Origin: Verrucomicrobia bacterium UBA7008
GTDB taxonomy: Bacteria > Verrucomicrobiota > Kiritimatiellia > RFP12 > UBA1067
Assembly: GCA_002449695.1 (NCBI GenBank)
Contig: DJXI01000084.1
Coordinates: forward strand, 1-7,306
Direction of reading: 5' to 3'
Length of the DNA: 7,306 nt
Below the pieces are notes generated by a model. The model ran no database searches. It saw only the letters and a program-made list of their open reading frames with translations, and had not been told where the DNA came from. Each line of letters begins with the position of its first letter. Position 1 is the stretch's first letter. The position numbers were made by a program, and so were the translations under genes. Shown one piece after another: positions 1 through 7,074 of this stretch.

Positions 1-1
1 G

Positions 2-514
2 CTCTATTCACCCGCGCGGGCCCGCCGCGCCGTCACCCGGTTTGAACAGTCGTCGGCCGCCGCGTGGGCGCTGACCGCCGCCGCGTGGCTCTGGACCGCC
101 TACGAGTGCAGCACGATCGGCATCGATGTCTTTGACGCGGTGCTCTTCAAGGAGAAGACGGGCGGACTCTTCGTCTGGGTGCTGGCGGTCGTCCTCATCT
201 ATCTGACCGTCCAGTGGATGCCGAAGTGCCTGCCGATGCGCGCGCTCACGGGCCTTTTGATGCTGCTGCCGGCGGAGCTCTTCAAGACGACGCGCCTGCT
301 CGTACCGGAATCCGGCTTCGCGGCCGTCCACCTTTTCGTTCTGACCGCCTATGCGGGCGCGATCATCGGCATGTACGGCATGTTCTATCCGTGGCGCCTT
401 GAAGCGGCGCTCGACAAGATTCTGAGCCACGCCGCGGGCGCGCGCGTCCTGGGGGGGATGTGCGCCGCGCTCGGCTTCACCCTGACGGTCATCGGCTTCA
501 TCCGGCCGAACTAG
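2..514 (+). CDS. Unrecognised multi-pass membrane protein, 5'-truncated by the window edge
   Basis: The frame is open from base 2 through the TAG at 512-514 (170 visible residues), so the gene starts upstream of the window. An internal GTG at 140 could be called as a start, but the residues before it continue in the same style and include a hydrophobic stretch (WALTAAAWLWTAYEC), so I treat the whole frame as coding. About four to five hydrophobic segments are visible: that one, then FVWVLAVVLIYLTVQWM, RALTGLLMLLPAELF, AAVHLFVLTAYAGAIIGMYG and a last one near the C-terminus ending GFIRPN. This points to an inner-membrane protein. Short charged loops (FKEKTGG, FKTTR, LEAALDK) separate the helices. 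I recognise no family motif and assign no function. The gene ends 6 bases before the Na+/phosphate cotransporter, so the two are probably co-transcribed and could be functionally linked; that link is inference from spacing only. Confidence 0.75.
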   Translation, partial: LYSPARARRAVTRFEQSSAAAWALTAAAWLWTAYECSTIGIDVFDAVLFKEKTGGLFVWVLAVVLIYLTVQWMPKCLPMRALTGLLMLLPAELFKTTRLLVPESGFAAVHLFVLTAYAGAIIGMYGMFYPWRLEAALDKILSHAAGARVLGGMCAALGFTLTVIGFIRPN

Positions 515-520
515 ACGACG

Positions 521-2206
521 ATGCAGACGGCACTTCTCGCGGTTTTCTGCATGCTGCTCGGGGGCCTCGGCCTGTTCCTTCTGGGGATGAAGCATCTCTC
601 CGACGGCCTGCAGGCGGCGGCCGGCGGCGGTCTGCGCTCCTTCATGGCGCACGCGACGAGCCACCGGCTCCTCGGCGTCGGCACGGGCCTGTTTTCCACG
701 CTCATCGTCCAGTCGTCGGCCATCATCACCGCGATGCTCGTCGGCTTCGTCTCGTCGGGGATGCTGACGCTGCCGCAGGCGATCAACGTCATCATCGGCG
801 CGAACATCGGCACGACGGGCACGATCTGTCTCGTCGCGTTCACGCCGTCGCCGGAGCTGATCGGCGAGCTGGGCGTCGCCATCGGCGGCCTCCTCTACTT
901 CTTCGTGCGCCGCGACCGGCTGCACGAGATCGGCCTCGCGATCCTCGGCCTCGGCCTCCTCTTCCTCGGCCTCTGCCTCATGGCGAAGGGCGTCGCGCTC
1001 CTCAAGGACTATGAAGCCGTGCGCGCGGCGTTCCGCGCCGCCCACGCCGCCAACCTCTTCGACGTCGCCGTCATCGCGCTCTTCGCGGCGATCCTCTCGG
1101 CCGCGATCCATTCGGCCGCGACGATCGCCATCGCCATGACGCTCGCGGCGCAGCAGCTGATCACGTACGAGACGGCGATCGCCATCCTCTTCGGCGCGAA
1201 CATCGGCACGACCGTCACCGCGTGGCTCGCCGCCGTCGGCGGCACCGCCGACGCGCGCCGCACCGCGCTCGCGCACACGCTCTCCAACGTCTTCGGCTCG
1301 CTTCTGCTGATGCCGTTCGCGCTGCCCGTGCTCGTCCCGCTCGGCCAGGCGCTCTTCCCGAACTGGGGCGTCGTCACCGAGACGGCCGAGGGGCCGATGC
1401 TCCTCGGGATCATGGCGCCCATCGCCGTGTCGGACACGATCTTCTCGGTCGTGCGCGGCGTGCTGCTCTTCCCGTTCGTCAAGCCGTTCGTGCGGCTCAT
1501 CGAGCGGCTGATCAAGCAGCCGGAGAACGAAAAGCCGCACCTGTCGAACCTCCAGAAGGGCGTGCGCCTGTCGCCCGTCATGGCGTGCGACCAGGCGCTC
1601 CAGGAGGTCGTCTTCATGCGCGAATCGAACCTCGACCTCCTCGACTGCGCGCGCAAGGTGCTCGCGGGCGAGGCCGACGAGAAGGTGGAGAACCACATCA
1701 CGCACCGCGAGGAGATCCTCGACAACATCCAGCGCGAGGTGACCGAGTTCCTCGGCGGCATCATGTCGCGGCGCCTGCCGCAGGAGGTGGCCGAGCGCGC
1801 CCAGCGCATCCTACGCTTCACGGACGAGCTCGAATCGGTCTCGGACGAGACGGCGGCGGTCCTGAAGGCGGTCCGGCGCCTGCGCAGGCAGAGCGAGACG
1901 ATCTCCGCGGTGTCGCGCGAGGCGCTGCTGGCGGTGCACGACCGCGTCGACGCGTTCGCGCGCCAGGTCACGCCGTGGATCCGCTCGCCGCGCCCGGTGA
2001 TCGACATCAAGATGGTGCAGGACGAGTCGAAGGCGATCCACGAGTTCCTGCGCGACGGCCGCAAGGCGCAGCTCGGGCGCGTCGGGCCGGAGGATCCCGG
2101 CTCGTCGATCCGCGTGCTGGCCGAGCTCGACATCATCAACGCCTACGAACGCATCCGCTCCTACTATCTCAACATCGCCGAGACGGTCGCCGGCGGCAAG
2201 CGGTAG
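521..2206 (+). CDS. Na+/phosphate cotransporter family protein with C-terminal PhoU-like domain
   Basis: A 561-residue membrane protein predicted to move inorganic phosphate with Na+ across the inner membrane. The N-terminal ~330 residues have the inverted-repeat Na/Pi-cotransporter architecture. The first repeat has the substrate-site QSS motif (64-66) followed by GANIGTTGT (93-101). The second repeat has [11 protein letters not shown] (225-235) and the [10 protein letters not shown] segment (251-260). Residues ~345-560 are a soluble helical PhoU-like domain, with acidic runs such as [17 protein letters not shown] and [19 protein letters not shown] and a closing [16 protein letters not shown] segment. 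This fusion is common in bacterial NptA/YjbB-type proteins and is thought to tie transport to phosphate status. The second repeat has H197-S198-A199 where a QSS-like motif is expected, so that half of the site is altered. No clear Shine-Dalgarno sequence precedes the ATG, which lies 6 bases after the upstream stop and suggests translational coupling. Family assignment is firm; actual substrate is not proven. Confidence 0.9.
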   Translation: MQTALLAVFCMLLGGLGLFLLGMKHLSDGLQAAAGGGLRSFMAHATSHRLLGVGTGLFSTLIVQSSAIITAMLVGFVSSGMLTLPQAINVIIGANIGTTGTICLVAFTPSPELIGELGVAIGGLLYFFVRRDRLHEIGLAILGLGLLFLGLCLMAKGVALLKDYEAVRAAFRAAHAANLFDVAVIALFAAILSAAIHSAATIAIAMTLAAQQLITYETAIAILFGANIGTTVTAWLAAVGGTADARRTALAHTLSNVFGSLLLMPFALPVLVPLGQALFPNWGVVTETAEGPMLLGIMAPIAVSDTIFSVVRGVLLFPFVKPFVRLIERLIKQPENEKPHLSNLQKGVRLSPVMACDQALQEVVFMRESNLDLLDCARKVLAGEADEKVENHITHREEILDNIQREVTEFLGGIMSRRLPQEVAERAQRILRFTDELESVSDETAAVLKAVRRLRRQSETISAVSREALLAVHDRVDAFARQVTPWIRSPRPVIDIKMVQDESKAIHEFLRDGRKAQLGRVGPEDPGSSIRVLAELDIINAYERIRSYYLNIAETVAGGKR

Positions 2207-2244
2207 GCGCGGCGCGGATTTCACAACGGACAAAACAAGAAGAG

Positions 2245-2251
2245 AAAGGAA
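2245..2251 (+). promoter_or_regulatory. Ribosome binding site of kbl
   Basis: AAAGGAA lies 5 bases upstream of the ATG at 2257, in an A-rich leader (about 2226-2251) that stands out from its GC-rich surroundings. It decides the start: the same frame is open far upstream into the cotransporter gene, but those upstream codons give an arginine/alanine-rich shadow translation. A TTCACA at 2220-2225 resembles a -35 box, but no -10-like hexamer follows at the right spacing, so I do not call a promoter here. Confidence 0.75.
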
Positions 2252-2256
2252 CGGTC

Positions 2257-3435
2257 ATGTACGGAAAATTCCAGGCGCATCTGCAGGAGACGATCGCGGA
2301 TCTGAAGGCGAAGAGCCTCTACAAGAGCGAAAAGGTGATCGCGACGCCCCAGGGCGCGCGCGTCGTCCTCGACAACGGCACGACGCTCCTGAACATGTGC
2401 GCGAACAACTACCTCGGTCTCGCGAACCATCCCGAGATCCTCGAGGCGAGCCGCGAGGCGACGGCGAAATACGGCTACGGCATGGGCTCGGTGCGGTTCA
2501 TCTGCGGCACCGACAGCCTGCACAAGCAGCTCGAACGCACCGTCGCGGACTTTACGCAGACGGACGACTGCATCCTCTTCGGCTCGTGCTTCGACGCGAA
2601 CGGCGGCGTCTTCGAGGCGCTGCTCACGGCCGAGGACGCGATCATCTCCGACGCGCTGAACCACGCGTCGATCATCGACGGGGTGCGGCTGTGCAAGGCG
2701 CAGCGCTACCGCTACGCGAACGGCGACATGGCCGACCTCGAACGGCAGCTGATCGCGGCGACGGAGGCGGGCGTCCGCTTCAAGCTGATCGTCACCGACG
2801 GCGTCTTCTCGATGGACGGCATCATCGCGCCGCTGAAGGAGATCTGCGACCTCGCCGACAGGTACGAGGCGCTTGTCATGGTCGACGATTCCCACGCCGT
2901 CGGCGTCCTCGGCGCGACGGGCGCGGGCTCGGTCGAGGACTGCGGCGTCACCGGCCGCGTCGACATCATCACCGGCACCTTCGGCAAGGCGCTCGGCGGC
3001 GCGTCGGGCGGCTACGTCGCGGCGCGTCAGGAGATCGTCGACATCCTCCGCCAGAAGGCGCGGCCCTACCTCTTCTCGAACGCGGTGCCGCCGCCGGTCG
3101 CGGCCGCGTCGATCAAGGCCATCGAGCTCGTGCGCACGCGCCCCGAGCTGCGCGCGCAGCTGAACGCGAACGCCCGGCAGTTCCGCACGGGCATGGCGGC
3201 GCTCGGCTTCGACCTCGTCCCCGGCCACCACCCGATCGTGCCGGTGATGCTGGGCGATGCGGCGGTCGCGGTGAAGATGAGCGAGAACCTGTACAAAAAC
3301 GGCGTCTACGCGACGGGCTTCTTCTATCCCGTCGTGCCGATGGGCAAGGCGCGCATCCGCACGCAGATGTCGGCGGCGCACACGGCCGAGGACATCGCCT
3401 TTGCAATCGACGCGTTCGCGAAGAGCCGCGGCTGA
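2257..3435 (+). CDS. kbl: Glycine C-acetyltransferase (2-amino-3-ketobutyrate CoA ligase)
   Basis: A 392-residue PLP-dependent enzyme of the alpha-oxoamine synthase family (E. coli Kbl has 398). It interconverts glycine plus acetyl-CoA with 2-amino-3-ketobutyrate plus CoA, the second step of threonine breakdown to glycine, in the cytoplasm. Family residues fall at the expected positions: [12 protein letters not shown] near 48-59, GSCFDANGG with C111 and F112 for cofactor stacking, NHASIIDG with H136, S185 in [16 protein letters not shown] with D210 and H213, the Schiff-base lysine K244 in TFGKALGG, and R368 in the KARIRTQ segment that binds the substrate carboxylate. The start is fixed by a good Shine-Dalgarno site. 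The usual partner, threonine dehydrogenase (tdh), is not in the window; rpe follows by 6 bases. Other members of this family (AONS, serine palmitoyltransferase, ALA synthase) are less likely because the overall sequence follows Kbl closely. Confidence 0.93.
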   Translation: MYGKFQAHLQETIADLKAKSLYKSEKVIATPQGARVVLDNGTTLLNMCANNYLGLANHPEILEASREATAKYGYGMGSVRFICGTDSLHKQLERTVADFTQTDDCILFGSCFDANGGVFEALLTAEDAIISDALNHASIIDGVRLCKAQRYRYANGDMADLERQLIAATEAGVRFKLIVTDGVFSMDGIIAPLKEICDLADRYEALVMVDDSHAVGVLGATGAGSVEDCGVTGRVDIITGTFGKALGGASGGYVAARQEIVDILRQKARPYLFSNAVPPPVAAASIKAIELVRTRPELRAQLNANARQFRTGMAALGFDLVPGHHPIVPVMLGDAAVAVKMSENLYKNGVYATGFFYPVVPMGKARIRTQMSAAHTAEDIAFAIDAFAKSRG

Positions 3436-3441
3436 CGGACG

Positions 3442-4098
3442 ATGAGGAAGATTGCGATCCTGCCGTCGCTCCTCGCGGCGGACTACGGGCGGCTCGCGGA
3501 CGAGATCCGGCGCGCCGAGGCGTCGGGCGCGGACGCGCTGCACGTGGACATCATGGACCCGTCGTTCGTGCCGAACCTGTCGTTCGGGCCCGACATCGTC
3601 GCGCTCGCCCGCCGCACGGCGCCGAACTTCCACCGCAACGTCCACCTGATGATGCGCCGCCCCGACCTCTATCTGGAGGCGTTCGCGCGCGCGGGCGCGC
3701 AGACGCTGCAGATCCACATCGAGGCGGACTGCGACCTCCACACGGAGCTCCGGCGCATCCGCGCGCGCGGCCTGCGGCCGGCGATCGTCCTCAATCCCGA
3801 GACGCCGGTCGAGCGGCTCGTGCCCTACCTGGGGGAGGTCGACGAGGTGCTCGTCATGACGGTGCATCCCGGGCGCGGCGGCCAGAAGTTCATCGACGCG
3901 TGCCTGCCGAAGATCGCGTGGCTGCGCGCGCGCGGCCCGGAGCTGGACATCATGATCGACGGCGGCGCGAACGCCGAGACGGTCGTCGCGGCGCATGCGG
4001 CGGGGGCCAACCAGTTTGTCGCGGGCAGCTACCTCTACGGCCAGGCGGACATGAAGGCGGCGGTCGCGGACCTGCGGGAAAGGATCGGGGCGAAATGA
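3442..4098 (+). CDS. rpe: Ribulose-phosphate 3-epimerase
   Basis: A 218-residue TIM-barrel enzyme of full family length that interconverts D-ribulose 5-phosphate and D-xylulose 5-phosphate in the pentose phosphate pathway. Seen in order: PSLLAAD with S9, HVDIMDPSFVPN with metal/catalytic residues H34 and D36, VHLM with H68, MTVHPGRGGQKF (139-150), IDGGAN with catalytic D173, and the phosphate-binding VAGSYLYG (193-200). All four metal ligands (H34, D36, H68, D173) are present. The flexible active-site loop reads PGRGGQ instead of the usual PGFGGQ, placing Arg at position 145. The start ATG is 6 bases after the kbl stop, with only a weak GGA upstream, so coupling to kbl is likely. The stop codon overlaps the next start (ATGA), indicating a shared transcript with coaC. 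Confidence 0.95.
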   Translation: MRKIAILPSLLAADYGRLADEIRRAEASGADALHVDIMDPSFVPNLSFGPDIVALARRTAPNFHRNVHLMMRRPDLYLEAFARAGAQTLQIHIEADCDLHTELRRIRARGLRPAIVLNPETPVERLVPYLGEVDEVLVMTVHPGRGGQKFIDACLPKIAWLRARGPELDIMIDGGANAETVVAAHAAGANQFVAGSYLYGQADMKAAVADLRERIGAK

Positions 4099-4619
4099 GA
4101 CGGATTCTGCTGGGTGTGACCGGATCGATCGCGGCGTACAAGGCCGCGGAGCTGGTGCGGCTCTTCATCCGGAACGGCGACGAGGTGCAGGTCGTCATGA
4201 CGCCGGCGGCGTGCGCGTTCGTGCAGCCGCTCACGTTCCAGACGCTGTCGCGCAATCCCGTCGCCGTCGAGCAGTTCGCGCCGCCGGCCGCCTGGAAGCC
4301 GGAGCACATTTCGCTCGCGGACTGGGCGGATCGGGTCGTTGTCGCGCCCGCGACGGCGAACACGCTCGCGAAGATGCGCTACGGCCTCGCGGACAATCTG
4401 CTGACGGCGACGCTCCTCGCGACGAGGGCGCCGGTCGTCGTCGCGCCGGCGATGAACACGGGCATGTGGGAGAGCGCGGTCACGCAGGAGAACCTGGCGG
4501 CGCTCCGGGCGCGCGGCGTGACGGTTGTCGAGCCGGGCGACGGCGAGCTCGCCTGCGGCGTGAAGGGCAAGGGGCGGATGATGGAGCCGGAGGCGATTTT
4601 CGCGGCGTGCGGGACGTGA
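4095..4619 (+). CDS. coaC: Phosphopantothenoylcysteine decarboxylase, standalone CoaC-type flavoprotein
   Basis: A 174-residue HFCD-family flavoprotein that decarboxylates 4'-phospho-N-pantothenoylcysteine to 4'-phosphopantetheine, using FMN, in coenzyme A synthesis. Visible motifs are the N-terminal flavin-binding GVTGSIAAYKA (7-17), the catalytic histidine H71 in EHISLADWAD, APATANTLAKMRYGLADNLL (84-103), the substrate-clamp PAMNTGMW (118-125) and the substrate-recognition loop LACGVKGKGRMMEP with C154. Most bacteria fuse this domain to CoaB (phosphopantothenate-cysteine ligase). Here the frame stops right after the CoaC domain and the next gene begins 36 bases later, with no CoaB remnant. 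The ATG overlaps the rpe stop by 4 bases, with AGGATCGGGG just upstream. UbiX-type or EpiD-type flavoproteins are the alternatives; PAMNxxMW argues against UbiX, and the housekeeping context against EpiD. Confidence 0.92.
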   Translation: MRRILLGVTGSIAAYKAAELVRLFIRNGDEVQVVMTPAACAFVQPLTFQTLSRNPVAVEQFAPPAAWKPEHISLADWADRVVVAPATANTLAKMRYGLADNLLTATLLATRAPVVVAPAMNTGMWESAVTQENLAALRARGVTVVEPGDGELACGVKGKGRMMEPEAIFAACGT

Positions 4620-4655
4620 CGGCGCGCGCGGAGAGGAAGCGGCGCGGAGCGGACG

Positions 4656-5408
4656 ATGAAGACGGTTGTTGTCATTCCGACGTATAACGAGAAGGAGAAC
4701 GTGGCGGCGATGGCCGACGCGATCCTGGCGCTGCCGCCGGACGTGGCGCTCCTCTTTGTCGACGATAATTCGCCCGACGGCACCGGCAACGTGATCGAGC
4801 AGCTGATCGCCGCGCGGCACGCGCACGACGGCGCGCGTCTCCATGTGCTCCACCGCGAGAAGAAAGAGGGCTTGGGACGCGCGTACGTGGCCGGGTTCCG
4901 GCGCGCGCGGGAGCTGGGCGCGACGCGGATCGTGCAGATGGATTGCGATTTCAGCCACGACCCGGCCGACGTGACGCGGCTCCTGGCCGAAGAGGCGGAC
5001 CTGGTGATCGGCTCGCGCTATGTCGCGGGCGGCGGCACGCCCGGCTGGCCGCTGAGGCGGCGGCTCATCTCGCGCGCGGGCGGGCTCTTCATCCGCGCGG
5101 TGACGGGCTTGCCGCTCCGGGATCCGACGGGCGGCTTCAAGGCGTGGACGGCGGCGGCGCTCGCGGCGGTCGATTTCGAGACGGTCGCGAGCGCGGGCTA
5201 TTCGTTCCAGCTGGAGATGAACCACCGTGCGTGGAAGGCGGGGCTGACGATCCGGGAGATCCCGATCCGCTTTACCGACCGCCTGCGCGGCGTCTCGAAG
5301 ATCACGCCCGCGATCGCGGCCGAATCGTTCAAGATCGCCCTGCGCCTCGGCCGGGGACGGGGCCGCTCGAGCCACTCGCGCCAAAATCCCGCTGACGCGC
5401 GCGATTGA
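4656..5408 (+). CDS. Polyprenol-phosphate mannosyltransferase, GT2 family (DPM1-like)
   Basis: A 250-residue GT-A fold glycosyltransferase predicted to transfer mannose (or another hexose) from a GDP-sugar to polyprenyl phosphate at the cytoplasmic face of the membrane, making a lipid-linked sugar donor. Motifs in order: VVVIPTYNEKENV (4-16), FVDDNSPDGTG with DDN at 36-38, HREKKEGLGRAYVAGF (66-81), the metal-binding D96-C-D98 in QMDCDFSHDP, GSRYVAGGGTPGWPLRR (119-135), DPTGGFKAW (156-164) and GYSFQLEM (181-188) followed by FTDRLRGVSKI. These match the DPM1/Ppm1 pattern closely. There is no C-terminal GtrA-like or other membrane domain, so it is probably a peripheral enzyme. The last ~18 residues are a basic, probably disordered tail (RGRGRSSHSR), and the DNA encoding them overlaps the gmk promoter. 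GGAGCGGA lies just before the ATG. A glucosyltransferase role (DPG synthase) cannot be excluded. Confidence 0.85.
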   Translation: MKTVVVIPTYNEKENVAAMADAILALPPDVALLFVDDNSPDGTGNVIEQLIAARHAHDGARLHVLHREKKEGLGRAYVAGFRRARELGATRIVQMDCDFSHDPADVTRLLAEEADLVIGSRYVAGGGTPGWPLRRRLISRAGGLFIRAVTGLPLRDPTGGFKAWTAAALAAVDFETVASAGYSFQLEMNHRAWKAGLTIREIPIRFTDRLRGVSKITPAIAAESFKIALRLGRGRGRSSHSRQNPADARD

Positions 5409-5421
5409 GATTTGATATACT
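5392..5421 (+). promoter_or_regulatory. Putative sigma-70-type extended -10 promoter for gmk-yfcE-ybaK
   Basis: TATACT at 5416-5421 matches the -10 consensus in 5 of 6 positions and is preceded by TGA (5413-5415), giving an extended -10 (TGnTATAAT type). CTGACG at 5392-5397 matches TTGACA in 4 of 6 positions with an 18-base spacer. It lies in a short AT-rich island at the very end of the glycosyltransferase gene, in an otherwise very GC-rich region. The only purine in the usual start zone (5427-5430) is A5430, the A of the gmk ATG, so transcription probably starts at or within about two bases of the start codon. Promoter identity is a sequence-match inference. Confidence 0.65.
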
Positions 5422-5429
5422 ACCCCTCC

Positions 5430-6029
5430 ATGAAAACAAAGCCGCTCTTTATCGTCATGTCGGCGCCGTCCGGGTGCGGCAAGTCGACGCTCATCGACAT
5501 GCTGCTGCAGGAATACGGCGACATCGTCTACTCCATCAGTTGCACCACGCGTGCGCCGCGCGGCGAGGAGGAGGACGGGCTCGACTACCACTTCCTGAGC
5601 CGGGCGCGCTTCGAGGAGCTGATCGGCGCCGACGCCTTCATCGAATACGCGAAGGTGCACGGCAACTACTACGGCACGCTCAAGGCCCCCATCGAGGAGG
5701 TGCTGGCCGAGGGCCATTCGATGATCCTCGACATCGACGTGCAGGGCGCGGCCAAGGTGCGCGACTACGTGCAGAAGCTGCCGAACAACGATCCGCTCAA
5801 GATCGGCTACGTCGACGTCTTCATCCTGCCACCGTCGATGGAGGAGCTGCGCCGCCGGCTGGAGGGCCGCGGCACCGACGCGCCCGCGGTGATCGAAAAG
5901 CGCCTCGCCAACGCGGAAGGGGAGATCGCGCGCGCCGACGAGTACATGTTCAAGGTGACGAACGACGATCTGACGATGGCGTACAAGCGGCTGTGCGACC
6001 TGATCGACGCGCTGTCGGGAAGGATGTAA
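5430..6029 (+). CDS. gmk: Guanylate kinase
   Basis: A 199-residue kinase, close to the usual ~200-residue length, that phosphorylates GMP to GDP using ATP in the cytoplasm. Seen: P-loop APSGCGKST near residues 12-20; GMP-binding SCTTRAPRGEEEDGLDYHF with the conserved arginines; FIEYAKVHGNYYGT; the ILDIDVQGA Walker-B-like strand; and FILPPSMEELRRRLEGRGTD, the lid with its arginines, followed by IEKRLANAEGEI. A TTG at 5412 is in frame and would add six residues (MIYYPS), but that codon overlaps the extended -10 box, so I chose the ATG at 5430. The ATG has only pyrimidines (ACCCCTCC) before it and no Shine-Dalgarno, which fits leaderless translation. In many bacteria gmk sits beside rpoZ and coaBC; here coaC is close but rpoZ is absent and a glycosyltransferase gene lies between. 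yfcE follows by 6 bases. Confidence 0.96.
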   Translation: MKTKPLFIVMSAPSGCGKSTLIDMLLQEYGDIVYSISCTTRAPRGEEEDGLDYHFLSRARFEELIGADAFIEYAKVHGNYYGTLKAPIEEVLAEGHSMILDIDVQGAAKVRDYVQKLPNNDPLKIGYVDVFILPPSMEELRRRLEGRGTDAPAVIEKRLANAEGEIARADEYMFKVTNDDLTMAYKRLCDLIDALSGRM

Positions 6030-6035
6030 GGGGCG

Positions 6036-6551
6036 ATGCGGATCCTGTTCCTGAGCGATATCCACGGCGTGCCGTCCACGCTCGAGGCCGCGCTCGCGGC
6101 GGGCGAGACGCTGGGCTACGACCGGCTCGTGCTGCTGGGCGACCTCCTCTACCACGGCCCGCGCAACGGCGTGCCGAACTTCTACAATCCCGTGCGCGTC
6201 GTCGAGATCCTCAACGCGCTCAAGGACCGGATCGTCGCCGTGCGCGGCAACTGCGACGCGGAGGTGGACCAGATGATGATGGCGTTCCCGATCATGAAGG
6301 ATTACGAGATCCTGGACGCGGGGACGGAGAAGTTCTTCCTGACGCACGGGCATCTCTTCAACGAATTCCGCCTGCCGCCGCTCGGGATGGGCACGGTGCT
6401 CGCGCACGGCCACACGCACATCCCGGAGCTGAAGACGCTCGCGTGCGGGCTGAAGATCTTCAATCCCGGCAGCGTCTCGCTTCCGAAGGGCGGCTCGCGC
6501 CGCTCGTTCGGCTACTTCGACGGCCGGGAGCTGAAGCACTACTGCATCTGA
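6036..6551 (+). CDS. yfcE: YfcE-type metallophosphodiesterase
   Basis: A 171-residue calcineurin-like phosphoesterase, about 12 residues shorter at the C-terminus than E. coli YfcE (~183). It carries the full two-metal site: SDIHG (D8, H10), LGDLLYHGPRN (D36), RGNCDAEVDQM (N72 and C73), THGHLF (H104) and GHTHIP (H126, H128), closing with NPGSVSLPKGG. HGPRN, GNCDxEVDQM and NPGSVSxPKGG are characteristic of YfcE and closely related small phosphodiesterases rather than of MPPED or Ser/Thr phosphatases. E. coli YfcE hydrolyses model phosphodiesters with Mn2+; its physiological substrate is not settled, so the cellular role here is open. AAGGGG overlaps the gmk stop and sits close to the ATG; GGAAGGA at 6018-6024 is an alternative binding site. 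Tight spacing on both sides suggests transcription with gmk and ybaK. Confidence 0.93.
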   Translation: MRILFLSDIHGVPSTLEAALAAGETLGYDRLVLLGDLLYHGPRNGVPNFYNPVRVVEILNALKDRIVAVRGNCDAEVDQMMMAFPIMKDYEILDAGTEKFFLTHGHLFNEFRLPPLGMGTVLAHGHTHIPELKTLACGLKIFNPGSVSLPKGGSRRSFGYFDGRELKHYCI

Positions 6552-6564
6552 AGGGGCGCGCGAC

Positions 6565-7068
6565 ATGAAGCCGACGACGGTTCCGATGACGACGGCGCTC
6601 CGGGCGCTCAACGCGGCGAAGGTCGACTACACGGTGCGGTGCTACGATTTCACGCCGCACGGCGGGACGATCCAGGCGGCGACGGAGCTGGGGCTGGACC
6701 ATCACGCGACGATCAAGACGATCATCCTCGAGGACGAGACGAAAAAGCCGTTCGTCTGCCTGATGCACGGCGACTGCGAGATTTCGACGAAGAACCTGGC
6801 GCGGGTGCGCGGCTGCAAGACGGTCGCCCCGTGCGCGCCCGAGACGGCGGACCGCCATTCGGGCTACCATGTGGGCGGCACGTCGCCGTTCGGGACGCGC
6901 AAGCGCATGACGGTCTACGTGCAGAAGACGATCTACGATCTGCCGGAAATCTACATCAACGCGGGACACCGCGGCATTCTGGTCATTCTGAAGCCGGCGG
7001 CGCTCGACGCGGCGCTCCCCGGTCTGACCGTTCCCGTGGACGTCGCGATCGCCGCCGCGCGGCCGTGA
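6565..7068 (+). CDS. ybaK: YbaK/EbsC-family aminoacyl-tRNA deacylase (Cys-tRNA(Pro) deacylase type)
   Basis: A 167-residue single-domain protein (E. coli YbaK has 159). The family removes wrongly attached amino acids from tRNA in trans, typically Cys from tRNA(Pro), in the cytoplasm. Seen: N-terminal TTALRALNAAKVDYTV (9-24), as in the family's NxxxRxLExxxIxYxx start; the conserved lysine K51 in TIKTIIL, matching the essential lysine of the YbaK active site; GYHVGGTSPFGTRKR (100-114), the family hallmark of a GYxxGGxSPxGxxK type; and INAGHRGILVILKP (131-144), matching the SxGxRGxxI motif. AAGGGG lies 8 bases before the ATG, a good ribosome binding site overlapping the yfcE stop. It is the last plus-strand gene before the palindrome-rich gap. 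Its amino acid and tRNA specificity cannot be read from the sequence; a ProX-like deacylase is the main alternative. Confidence 0.9.
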   Translation: MKPTTVPMTTALRALNAAKVDYTVRCYDFTPHGGTIQAATELGLDHHATIKTIILEDETKKPFVCLMHGDCEISTKNLARVRGCKTVAPCAPETADRHSGYHVGGTSPFGTRKRMTVYVQKTIYDLPEIYINAGHRGILVILKPAALDAALPGLTVPVDVAIAAARP

Positions 7069-7074
7069 CAGGGC

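Noticed and set aside
140..142. GTG at 140 as the true start of the first gene
   Set aside because: The frame stays open to the window edge, and a plausible hydrophobic segment lies upstream of the GTG with no good binding site before it, so the gene more likely begins outside.
8..1705. Long minus-strand frame of 565 codons
   Set aside because: Its translation is dominated by Arg, Asp, Glu and Ala with no domain pattern, as expected opposite a GC-rich gene. The plus strand encodes a clear transporter there.
2221..3996. Minus-strand frame of 591 codons opposite kbl and rpe
   Set aside because: Arg/Asp/Val-rich shadow translation; the plus strand has intact catalytic motifs of Kbl and Rpe.
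4683..4688. TATAAC as a -10 promoter element
   Set aside because: It encodes the conserved Tyr-Asn of the glycosyltransferase PTYNE motif and has no suitable -35 sequence in an AT-rich context.
5412..5429. In-frame TTG at 5412 as the gmk start
   Set aside because: It overlaps the extended -10 promoter, adds residues not typical of the family, and lacks a Shine-Dalgarno; the ATG at 5430 gives the usual length.
4035..6611. Minus-strand frame of 858 codons spanning four plus-strand genes
   Set aside because: Length comes from rare stop codons in high-GC DNA. It crosses several unrelated genes and shows no recognisable domain.
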